This document shows, piece after piece, positions 34,901-47,100 of a stretch of 64,000 nt of DNA. The position numbers and the translations under genes are program-made. This DNA comes from Iris pallida (lineage: Eukaryota > Streptophyta > Magnoliopsida > Asparagales > Iridaceae): positions 3,514,999 to 3,578,998 of the forward strand of contig JANAVB010003999.1 in assembly GCA_029216955.1 (NCBI GenBank), given 5' to 3'. Numbering within the stretch: position 1 is the stretch's first letter; each line of letters starts with the position of its first letter. Below the pieces are notes generated by a model that saw only the letters and a list, made by a program, of their open reading frames with translations, did not search any database and had not been told where the DNA came from.

Positions 34901-37900
34901 CGTTCATTTTCATATTGCGGGATTTATGAGGAAATGGCATATCTGTAAATATGCTAACACTTAGGTGTGGTAACTATAAGGGAATGCTATGTATGTTAAT
35001 CACTAAACTATGAGGCCTACATGCTAAAAGTCCATAGCCAACATTCTAATGATGTGTTTCTTAAATTCAATTCTTATAACTGAACCATTGGTTTTATCAG
35101 TCACAAATGCTTCAACTGATATTAACAATTTGATGGAGGACCAATACTTATTCGACGAGTTTATTCGGAGATTGGGTCCAGTTTGAGACTAGTTTGACCC
35201 TTTGAGTCATTGGGTTAATTTTGGTTTATTTATTAGACTCGTTTAGTTATGGTCTATGTTGTTACAGTCACTGCTGTTTAACAAAGATTAACAGTTGTGG
35301 ATTTATAATTTCCTGATTTGAAGTTTAGTTTTAATTGGATCACTAATCTTGCATGAAAATGGAAGCTTGGGTTGCCAGTTAACAATTTGCAAAACGAAAC
35401 AATAAAGATTAAGATGTACTACTTTAAAATATTCCAACAGAGACAAAACCAGTACAAAATAATGGTTTCTTAAATTCAATTCTTATAACTGAACCATTGG
35501 TTTTATCAGTCACAAATGCTTTAACTGATATTAACAAATTTGATGGAGGACCAATTCGGCGAGTTTATTCGGAGATTGGGTCCAGTTTGAGACTAGTTTG
35601 ACCCTTTGAGTCATTGGGTTAATTTTGGTTTATTTATTAGACTCGTTTAGTTATGGTCTATGTTGTTAATATCTTATGATAAACAATATGCAACTTACGT
35701 AGAATACGATATATTACCATTTCGTTTAAGTGTTAATCCGATATAGTATTTATAGGCTGAATCTGATAGATATTGTCGTTTTTTTACTTAGACCTATTAG
35801 ATATACTTAGAATCTGGATTCTAGAACTAAATAGATCTATAAAGATGAAAGAAATAAAAAGTTAGCTAAATTGCATCTTATTACCCTCAACTATTCGACC
35901 TTTTCAACTTGATACCCTCAACTTTGATTGGTACTAACTTAATACCCTCCCTCCATTCTTGTCGTAATGGTGTTACCCTTAATAAAAGGAGTAAAATGAC
36001 AAAATTGTCCTCCCCCCCAAATTCTCTTCTCTCTTCGGCGTCGGCAGCCGGGGGGGGGGGGGGTAGGGAGGGCGTGCAGCAACAACAACGGGGGGGGGGG
36101 GGGGGGGGGGGGGGGAGGGGGCGCGGGACAATGGTGGGGCGCAGGGGGGAGGGGCACGGGCGGCGGGGCACAGGGGGGTTGGGGGTGGTGGCACTGGGGG
36201 TCGCGGGGTGGGGTGGGGGGCGTCGGCTGCCGGAGGGGGGGGGGGGGTTTGGAATGGGGAGGGGGAAGGAGATTGGGGTATTATAGGATTTTTTTTTAAA
36301 TAACAAAGTTATTGATTGACAGAGGGTATCAACATAAAAAGTTTACAATCGTTGAGTGTAGTAAGTTAGTATCTATCAAAGTTGAGAGTATCAAATAGAA
36401 AAACTCTTAATAGTTGAGGGTACGAAGTTGTAATTTAGCCTAAAATGCTTATGAGATTATTACATTATATTATCTTCCTATTTTCTACATGGATTTTGAA
36501 GTATAGACCTAAACTGTATCATACGATACACGACACGGTACACAAACAAGTCCCTACACGATACATATTGCGACTTGCGAGTTAATAACCTAGGTTATGG
36601 TTGAGTTAATAACCTAGGTTATGGTTGAGTCGTGATTAGGATTTATTTACAATTTTATTTGCTTTAGGGTTTGCTTTCATTGTGAATATTGTTTCTTAAT
36701 ACCCAAGTGTCTATAGCTACCAGACCTATTTTGATTAGTTGATGAGTTTTGATAATTAACTACTATGAGAGATTGAAAGTGTGATGCCAAGGGTGCAACT
36801 CCCAAAACCTAACCCTAATTTTCTCTCTCTCTCTTCTTCTTCTCCAAGCCTGCACCATTTTCCCCTTTGTTATTGCTTCCTTGCCACCCACACCTGTCAA
36901 CCCGCAAATCTGCTTTCGCCTTTCGTCTGCTACAGCACTGCCATCCTGGTCAGTCCCCGCTTTCATCCCTTTAGTTGTTGTCCTGCATCACAATGAAGGG
37001 ATTTATGTTGTTGGAATTGAAAGAAGTGTGTGGTAAGTGAACTTAAAAATAAAAATAGACTTAACGCAGTCAGTTGCATGTCTCTATCATTTACTGCATT
37101 GTTTTTCCTACATAAAATTTATTTGGAGTATGTATTGATTTGTGCATTTAACGTGGTTTTGTTGTACTATTTTAGTCTGTCGCATTTTTGCATTAGTCGG
37201 GTCTCTGCATACTAGCAATGAATATCCATCAAAAGCTTCCAAAGCTCACGTCCTAACTTGGTTTAGAGATAAGTCCCGATGTTTAAGAACATGTTTTAAT
37301 TTGATGTTGGCTAGACAACAACATAGTTGCAGGATAAAGGTGTAAAATGCCCACCGGTTAATAATTAATTATTTCCAACTTCCTGTGGTATATGATTTCA
37401 TTAAGTACTGTATATCAATTTAAGTTAGGAAGTAGTTGAATAGAAATGCAGGTACTTCTCAGAAACTATGAATAGTCTAATAAAATGACGTCCTAGTTTT
37501 TCGAAATAATCGAGAGTTGGGAGGTTGCAAAAAAAAATCAGCTGGTAGATAAAAAGAATTTTGAAATATTTACAAAACAGGACGTAATATTATCACTTGG
37601 AAACTTCCTACACAATGTGTAATCTTAGTCATGCACAATAGCGCATATGTGCATATCTTTATGTTATTATTTGTTTTTAAATTATTCTTTAACAACTCAC
37701 GGTTGTTGATAGGACTAATTTACATGCCCAAAAAAGAGATGAGCATACACCCTTCCCCTACGTGATTTGGGAAGATATTGTAGGAGACTTTAAACGTAAT
37801 GGTTCGACTTTCCAAAGAAATTGGCGGAACAAGGAAGTCCAAGAGGTAATGAAGGCAAAATGAAATTCCTAAAAAGATTGACAGAATTGTAGAAGTGATG

Positions 37901-38106
37901 AAACTTTTGAGATATATAAACTAGTAAAAAAGAAGCTAATGATGCAGTTTACGGAAGCTAAACCTAAGTTCTATGATTATTTGTATAGGAGATTAGAAAG
38001 TAAGGAGGAAAAAAAGAGGATATTTAAAGGTGTAGAAGATAGCTAGTGTTGGAGTGAGTTTGTTCTCCATTGTATGGCCTAAGTGCCCACTTCTCTCTCA
38101 CTTTAG

Positions 38107-38174
<68 letters not shown>

Positions 38175-41100
38175 CGGATATGGTCAAGGAGGGGTCCCTC
38201 TAGGCTCATATATGTAGTCTCTATTCAAAATAAAATTAAGTCCATTAAGTTGGGACAAGTTCAACATGGTATCAGAGCATGTTCCTTTATTTGTGACAGC
38301 TCTTCAACCATTTTGTTCCCTTATCCTAATTTCTTCCCAATTTCCAAACCTAAAACCCTAACCTAATTTATTCCCAAAATCCATAGAACCATATTCTTCC
38401 CCAATTTTCTTAATCCCTAAACCCCAACCCTAGTTTCTTCTTCTTTCTCCCCTCCCATACCTTATAACCCTATATCCCTAAATACCCATGGCTATCACTC
38501 TTTCCACATGATCGGAACCCTAACCTAATCTAATTGTCGCGACCACCTTGCGAATCTCCTCTTGACAACCATCTCTTCCAGATCTCGCTGCAATAAACCC
38601 TCCATATCCTGACTTCTCCACGAAGTGAACTACTCGAGTTCTCATCCCCGTTCCAGAGATCGGCCTCTCCGATCTACGCAACCTCCGGGCTGTCAGATCC
38701 AGGCGACCACTAGGCTTCCGATCTCTATTGCTATCAAAGGCCGGTAACCTCCAGTGCTATCCAGGTCCGTCGTTGCCTCTGGATTTTCTTAAAACCCTAG
38801 ATATGAGCGGTTTTGCTCCAACTCGTAAAATCTCGTCTCCTTGAGCGAGTTCTCCTTTAACATGTAATATCTCGCCTAAATCTCGCAAGAATTTCTTGAT
38901 CTTGTGACTTATTGGGAGATATTCTACACTGGCGAGTTTAAGTCTAAATCATGTGAGGTTTTCTCCTATGTTCACAATATTTTGGTATATCTCGCAAGTT
39001 ATTGATTATGTTTATGAGATTTTCATGCAGCTTGCGATATTTTAGTACAGCTCATAAGTTATTGATTCTGTTTACAAGGTATTTGCAGCTTGCGATATTG
39101 ATATTTGATGCAACTTGCGATATTTTAGTACAGGTCATGAGTTATTCATTCTGTTTACGAGATTTTTGATGTAGCTAGTGATATTTTGGTACAACTCGCG
39201 AGTTATTGATTCTGTTCACGAGATTTTGATGCAACTTGGCAACTCATGAGTTATTGCTCGGGGTATCTTCATTTATTCATTTACTTGGGATCCTCTCCTT
39301 TCATGAGGGTAACATTGTTTGTTGATATGATGGTTGCTACATTATTTACGTGTGAAATCTCTTCATGGCACATTCCTCCCTTATGATTATTGATTAGTGT
39401 TTGGATATTGCTTACTCCTCTGTTATTCTTTTATCTTCGACTACGTTGGGGACTCTTGTGTACATTCGGTTTTTTGGATTGGTTTACGTATTTTCTCTAT
39501 TAGTTCAACTATTATTTGGTGATTTGCAATTTGATTCGATCTTTTGGCGACTTCTTTGGGTTCTTATACATTGGGGACTTCCAGTTCTACTATGCACCCT
39601 GCCCTTTTGTACTAGCTAAGGGTGCTCTTGCTACTTTTCTTCACCTATCGCTCGCTCGACATCTGAAATGGTGCAAAATTTCGTAGTCTTATTTCTCGAT
39701 TATCTGGATATGTCTTCTTTGATCACATGTATATCTTGCTAGACTCATAGTTCTTATTGGATTATTGACTCTGGTGCTATCAATCATATCACGACTCAGT
39801 ATGTTAGATTTATAGATAACACATTTTTGAAGTTTATTACGATAGCCAATGGGGTGCTCTTGCTACTTTTCTTCACCTATCGCTCGCTCGACATCTGAAA
39901 TGGTGCAAAATTTCGTAGTCTTATTTCTCGATTATCTGGATGTCTTCTTTGATCACATGTATATCTTGCTAGACTCATAGTTCTTATTGGATTATTGACT
40001 CTGGTGCTATCAATCATATCACGACTCAGTATGTTAGATTTATAGATAACACATTTTTGAAGTTTATTACGATAGCTAATGGGGAGACCACCACGATTTG
40101 CGGATCCGGGAGAGTACCTATTACTTCTACCCTTCCTCTTCATCCTGTGCTTAATATTCCTAGATCACAATTTAATCTTGTCTTTGATAGTCAACTTTCC
40201 AGATATCATAACTGCTCCATCGCCTTCACTCCGTTTGTGATTCGGGATCTTCAAACACAAACAATTATTGACAGAGGTCGAGACGACAATGGATCTTGGA
40301 TGTTCCACCACCTATTCTGACATCTGTTTCTTCTATCTACTTACATCAATGACTTGGGCATTTGCATTTGTTTATTTTTTGGCAAGTGCTTCTTGGTTTC
40401 TCCTTCTTAGAGTTTTGTTGTGAGACATGCATTTTTGTAAAACAACATTCATTTATGTTCTCGCGTACCTTTTCTGGAAGTGATGCTCCATTCTCTCTGG
40501 TGTACTATGATATTTTGGAGCCTTATAAAACAAGTATGTTCGGGTTTCGTATTTTGCTACATTTATTGATGATACACAGTTTTATACAATGATGTTCGGG
40601 CTATATATATTCTTTGTTATCGCTCTGAAATCCTGCAAGTATGTTCGGGCTATATATATTCTTTGTTATCGCTCTGAAATCCTGCAAGTATTTCCGCAAC
40701 TTTATTGTTCAGACTTATACACAGTTTTATACAATGATTAAAACCGACATATAATGCTCATGAAAATATTAGTAAGTATTTTCAGGATACTTGCGCTTCA
40801 CATAACATCATCAAACTTCCTTCCCATATATTCTGCAACACAATTGTACGACGGAACGTAAAAATTGTCACCTTCTTGAGGTTGTGTACACGTTACTTAT
40901 TCAAATGAATTTTCCGAAGATTTATTGGAACTTTGCTATTACTACTGCTTGTCATATTATTAACCATATTTTCACTGTGATTCTAGATCACGTCACCTTT
41001 CTCCATCATTTTTCCTACAAAAAAATACTTAGTGGTTTCACGAGTATCCGGTTGTAAATGTTATGGTCATCATCTTGGACCGACTATTGACAAGTTAGTT

Positions 41101-44100
41101 GTACGTGCTGCCAAGTTTATCTTTGTAGGATATTCTACTATTCAAAAGGGTTATATTTGTTATTTTTCTTATAACAATAAGCTTGTTCAATTGATGTTAC
41201 AAATCTTGAAAATCAGTCTTTTTTCCTCCCTCCACCCACTACTCCACCTCCATCGCCAAAGCCTCCACATCTTCATGTCAATGGACCATCCGTCCCTACT
41301 TTGTCTCCAGTACTACATACTTCCTCGAGTGCACAACCACTATCGGTCTCTATGTCAATATGTTCCTGTTGATGGGCCATCTGTTTCTACTCTATCTCTA
41401 GAAACACCTACTTCCTCCATTGCACATTATAATTATCTTCCGATTAATCTTCATAATAAGCAATGTACTTGCATTATGTATCAGATTGATAATTTTTTTT
41501 ATCATCATCTAGCTTCATCAGTGGCAAGTTTGTTTCCTCTGTTTCTATACCCACCTTCTTACATAAGGTACTTCAACATCCGAGGTGCTAGGTCGCCATG
41601 GTCTAATGGTACTTGGGATATGGTACCTCTCCTACCTGGTCATTCTCGTATTAGTTGCTGGTTGGTGTTTACAATGAAGCATAACCTATTAGATGGTTAT
41701 GTTGAGTAGTTGAATGCTCTTGTTGTTGCACTGGTTTTACTCAGCAGTACGTAATTGATTATTAGGAGACCTTTTCCTTTGTTGCTAAACTAGCAGTGTT
41801 TATGTGTTGATATCTCTTCCGTGGGTGGCCCTTACATCTGTTGGATATTAAGAATGCTTTTTTTAACGATGATTTGATTGAGTTCGTTTAAATGCAACAA
41901 CCTCCCGGTTATGATATTGCCGAGATTCATATGATTAAGAAACAATTGTTCTCTTATTTTCATACCAAAGAATTTTGTATTCTTCGTCATTTTGTTTGGG
42001 ATCAAGGTTGTTAGATGCTATGCAATTAAAGTGGCGACTAGTCGGCATACCCTATAGAACCGACTAAATTTTCACAAAAAAGGGGGTAAAAAAATCGGTC
42101 CTTAAAAGGTGCTGATTCTTGCCCGATTTTTGCCACTTTTTACGAAAATGATAATTGATAATCCTATTTCATGAGGAAAGTTGATGAAAATAATAATTGG
42201 GTGATTCCAACCGAGGAGCGCCAAGAATTTGTGGATGCATGTAATGATCTCATATGGTCTGGAGTGAGAGATGCATATGGAGGCGATGTAGAAGTAGGAC
42301 CAAGTACTATGAGCAAGAGACGACGATATGAATATTGGGACGTGAATGAAGGAAGGAAAGTTAGAACAAGATGTTAAGGACCAATTTGTGGGTATTGGCT
42401 CGGAATATTGAGGACGTGATTAGTACCTTGTTCATGAGTTTTAGTTGTGATACCTTTATGTTCTTTCCTATTATTATCATGAACATGGTTTGATGTTGGT
42501 GTGTGAAACTTTTTTGTTCTTTTTCATTAGTATGATTATGGACATAATAAAGTACTTTGTGAAACTCTTTTTTTTTATTGACATGATTTGGTATTAGTTT
42601 GTTTTGTTATCATTGTCTACTATTACGTAGAATTGTTACTAGTATTAAAAATAACATGATCCGTTTTTTACCCTTTTTTGACGACTAGTTCCGACTAGTC
42701 AAAAAGTGTTATCGGTCGCTTTGTTATTGCTTTACCGATTTAACTGCATAGGCTAGATGTAATGAGTTCCTAATTTTATGTCGGTTGAAGTATATTACGG
42801 ATCTTATGCATGAGGTTGTGACTATTTAGGGTGTAAGCTACCTAATACTCCTATGGTGCGAACTTGAAGCTTTCCTTGCTTGGTTCTGCATTTGACTCTT
42901 TGCTACCCAATCCCGATTACTAACGACATTGATATATCTTATTGTCACTTGTCCAAACATTTTATTTGCTGTGAGTAATGTGAACCAGTATATGCATTAT
43001 CCTAGGACATTAAATCTTCAGGTTGTTGAGCGTATTCTTCGCTATCTGAAGAAATCTCTTGGCCAGAGCCTTGTTTATCAATCATCCTACTCTTTAGTTG
43101 ACCCCTTAAATGCTGATTATGCGGATTCTGTGATTTATCGACATTCGACGAGTGTCTTCTGTACTTTTCTTGTGGCAATCTTGTTACTTAGCAGGGCAAG
43201 ATTGAAACATTTTTTATCTGCTTGTCTACCGAAGCTTAGTCGCCGCCCGATGCCCATGTGGTTCTGAGCTCACATGACTGAAAAGCTTACTAACAGATCT
43301 TGGTGTTGCTCTTTTCTTTTGTTGTTCTCTATTGTAATAACCAAACAACCATTCATATTGTTCAAAACTGATTTTTCATGAACGCACCAAGCATATTGGG
43401 GTTGATTGCCACTTTCAGGAGAAGGTCAAGCTTCGTGAGGTTCAAATCCATCATGTTTTCCCTATGTCACATATTACCGATATCCTCACCAAAGCTTTAT
43501 CTTGACCTCTTATATTCTGTTTATGTCCAAGTTTGGAGTTCACGACATCTAAGCTCCAGCTTGCATGAGAGTGTAGAAGATAACTAGTGTTGCATTGAAT
43601 TTGTTCTTCATTGTATGGCCTAAGTGCCCACTTTGCTCTTACTTTTAATCCCATATCGGATAGGCCAAAGGAGGGGTGTGACCCCTTAGTTTATAAATAT
43701 GTACTCTCTGTTCCTAATAAAATTAAGTTTATTAAGGTGAGCCAACTTTTCAACAAAAGGCTTGGTAACATTAGAGAATTGAGTAGAGACCTAACTAATA
43801 TTAAATGTATCAAGAATGAAGACGACATAGTATTAGTGAGAGAAATAATATTAAGTAGAGGCGGTGGAGTTATTGAGATTTTTGGGAGGAGGATTGAGGG
43901 AGGAGAGGGGAAGGAGGAGGGAAGGAAAAGGAGGTTGTTGAGGAAGAGAGTAGCGGCATCGCCGTAGCAAGGATTAGGAGGAAGATGAGTACAAAATGAT
44001 ACTTTCAGACCATTACCCCGTGGTTTGGGTTATTTTTTGGTTGACAGAGTGGGGGATCGATAACTCCAACGTTTTATGATTTGGGTAATTAGCAAACATC

Positions 44101-47100
44101 AAGATTTGGAGGACTTTGACTCACAACAAAGATAGATTTAATGGACTTGCATACAAAACCGATAAGATAACTAAGATTTATAGAGTTGTACTAAATCAAT
44201 TTGGTGAATTAAGCTTTTAATCGGGCTGTGAAACTGAGTAACCGAGTAAAAAATATAGAGAAAAAACTACAATGTCAGAAAATCAATTTGGTGTTATGCA
44301 GAATAAATCTACTATGAAAGTCGTTTACTTGCTGAGAAAATTACTTTAAAACCTAGAGAGAGGAGGGATTTGTATATGTTTTTATTGATTTAGAGAAAGC
44401 TTGTGATACACCTTCTACGGAGATATGGTGGGCTTTGGTGAAGAAACAGGTCTCTAGTATCTACATTGGGGCTATTAGGATATGTACGATGGAGTTATGA
44501 CGAACATTCAAATCACTGAAGGAGATAGCAAAAAAATTTCTATCACCATTGGTTTCCACCAAGGAACAATAACAATGTTTAGTCCTTATTTTTTTGTGCC
44601 AGTTATACATGAAATTGCTGGAGGAGCTTCGATGGTGTGTGATGTTTGGTGATGATATATTTTTTTGGTCGATGAGAAATAGAGCAAGAAGGATTAGATA
44701 TTAAAACGGAAGTATGAAGAGAAATTTTGGAATTTAAAGATTTTAAAATTAGTATGAAACAAAATAGAGTATATTAAATGTAACTTCAAAGCTAATTCAA
44801 AGAGAAATGGAGTACAAAATAGATGCACAACTGATAAGATAGTAATTAAAGGAAGAGCGATAAGATGGTAATTAAAGGGGCCGCTAGGACCAGGGTTGAG
44901 GCCTAAATTGTACATGGATTCAAGTAGTAAAGGATGTGGTTTTTGTTAGTGTTATGGAGGACACAGCCCTTAACAGAATTGGAAGGAAATTTTTGCATGG
45001 GCTGTTTATTTGGTTATGCTATTCTCATTTTATATTCTGCTTGTTGGAGATAAGTGGGTTTTACATGTCCATTGAATTTCAGGCATTATCAAGCAAATCT
45101 GCTTTTCAGAGGCATCAACAATGGTTGCAACATGCAAAAACTCGTAGTGCCAGACACAAGATCATGAAAGTATGAATATCACTGACCAGATACTGCTATT
45201 ATTTTTAGAGTATTGGTTTTTTATATATTGTATGAATATCTCACCTGACCATGTATATAATTGATTTAGTTCCTTAGAGAGCAAGCTGTGCTTTCATCCA
45301 CTGAAATAACGGCAGATACAGTAAACAACTTTGTTGCTGATCTTGAGGATGACAACAAATATGATGAGACTTATTCTAGCTCCTCTAAAGAAAGAAAATC
45401 CATATGGGATAAAATATTAACAAGCTTTGAGGAACTGTCCTCGACAAGTAGTAGGAGCCATGGTGATCTTCTACATGTTCAAAATACTGTTGGCATCCCT
45501 AAGATTAATGGGAAACACAACAAACATGTGCAAAAAATGGGTCTCAAGATCAACGGTAACTCAAATATTCGAGGTGACAATCTTGCCGAATTTCTCCATA
45601 CCAGCATTCCTATGTATAAGGAGGTTTCACCTGGTTTGGAAAGCTGGAAAGCTGGCAAAGTCTCCTCTTGGCACAATTTGGAAGGGCATCCAGTTCAATG
45701 GTTTTGTGTGGTGTGTATAGATCGAAGAGGTAAAAATTCTCCCTTTTCTGGTTTTAAATTTCAGAGCTACTCACTATCTGTATTAAAAAAAAATCATAAA
45801 TGTTTCACTGAGGTCTTTGTTTTGAAGGTCAATTTGTTTTGCTTAGTGCCTCTAGTTGAAGGGAACTGAAGTGTAACTGTTAGTTTGTTGATCAGCTTTC
45901 CAAAAAACATAGCACTTTTTGTGTCTCAAAGCTTAGAATCATTTGAAATTAATGTCAATGTCATGAATCTTCATTTTGTTTTATATTTTTATTGAACTCC
46001 ATGCACCTATATCTCACATGAGCTGGCTCTCGTTGAGGTGTTTTGTAGTACAATCAACTGCATTATACACAAATACAGGGATGAAATGAGTTAATGATTC
46101 AGATTCCTATCCTGAACCCATCAGATACTACAGCTGTAGTCATCCATGAAATGAATTTGGACCATCTCCATTTTACAGCGCGAGTTTATTATTTTTTTTT
46201 TTTGAATGAGGAATTCATACCAGATACAAGTTTCCAGTGAAGAAACAAAATATATGATTTCATTTTATTTCAGATCACATCTGATTTCTGTAGCTAAAAT
46301 CTTTTGATTTCTGGTTGCATGAGCTTAAAACAGGGATCAACAGGTAGATTTTGTTTTCACATCTTTGGTCTTCCAGGTTCTTTGAAAAACTTGTCTGGCA
46401 TAAAGTACTTGCAATAAGAAGGCACCATCAACTTGTATATTGCTTCAAGTTGACATTCCCATAAAAAAAAATCAAGTCTTCCTCTGCTCCTTTTTTTTGA
46501 TATTAGAGCTGTATTACACAACTGACCTTATTTTTTCATGTTTAAAGACAATCCTCAGTACAATGATAATGATGTCAACTTAATATCATATAACTGGCTG
46601 ACGTGAACATTATACTTCATGTGTAATGTTCAATTGTGTATCTTATGTAATTGGTGGTGACGACTAAAGATTGGTGTGTCAAAAGTAGCATTATATTTTA
46701 TGATACTTTTCGTGTGTTGTATTCTTTTGATTTCTACGTATTAAGAAACATTTATTGAACTTGTGAATGAGGTGTTTTCCCCTCTGATTGTTGCTTCAAT
46801 TTTCCTTTACATTTAGCATTTTTTAACTTATTTCCAATTACAGGTATAATGGCTGAAGTTACTTCGGCACTGACAGCTGTTGGAATAATGATATGTTCAT
46901 GTGTGGTGGGTAGTATTTCAACTTTTAAATTTACCTTTGTAGAACATATTCCTCATTGACATTTTCCTTCAATTTTCTTTGTTGAGCAGGCAGAGATTGA
47001 TAGAAGAAAGGGTATGGGTGTCATGTTGTTTCATATAGAAGGATCTGATGAGAATCTGGTAGGTCTTGATTGCCCTTTCTTTTCTTTGATTAAATTTACA

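Larger units (their letters stand above)
38031..43755 (+). mobile_element. Copia retrotransposon with both LTRs and perfect 5-bp TSD
   Basis: The left LTR 38031-38266 begins TGTAGAAGAT and ends TTCAACA. The right LTR 43572-43755 has the same ends. AAAGG flanks both sides (38026-38030 and 43756-43760). The Met-tRNA primer site TGGTATCAGAGC follows the left LTR at 38267-38278. The left LTR is longer because it holds about 38 C residues (38107-38144) followed by (AC)14. The body is 5.3 kb and badly decayed. Confidence 0.9.
34458..45082 (+). other. RSH1 intron 19, 10.6 kb, filled by nested transposons
   Basis: The intron opens GTAAGC and closes TTTCAG. It contains a spaced direct repeat (35054-35668), an inverted-repeat element (35863-36442), an RTE LINE split into two parts and a Copia element inside that LINE (38031-43755). 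I see nothing nameable in 34458-35053, 36630-37699 (AT-rich with a c/t-rich patch near 36830) or 44690-45082. Confidence 0.85.

Noticed and set aside
35887..36306. Pro-rich frames on both strands
   Set aside because: They arise from long G runs in a transposon core.
38340..38480. Telomere-like ccctaaa phrases
   Set aside because: They are scattered and not in tandem, and they sit in a C/T-rich Copia leader.
45288..45869. 193-codon frame as a separate gene
   Set aside because: It is RSH1 exon 21 read past its GTAAAA donor at 45730 into the intron. Splicing to 46844 restores the ACT domain in frame.
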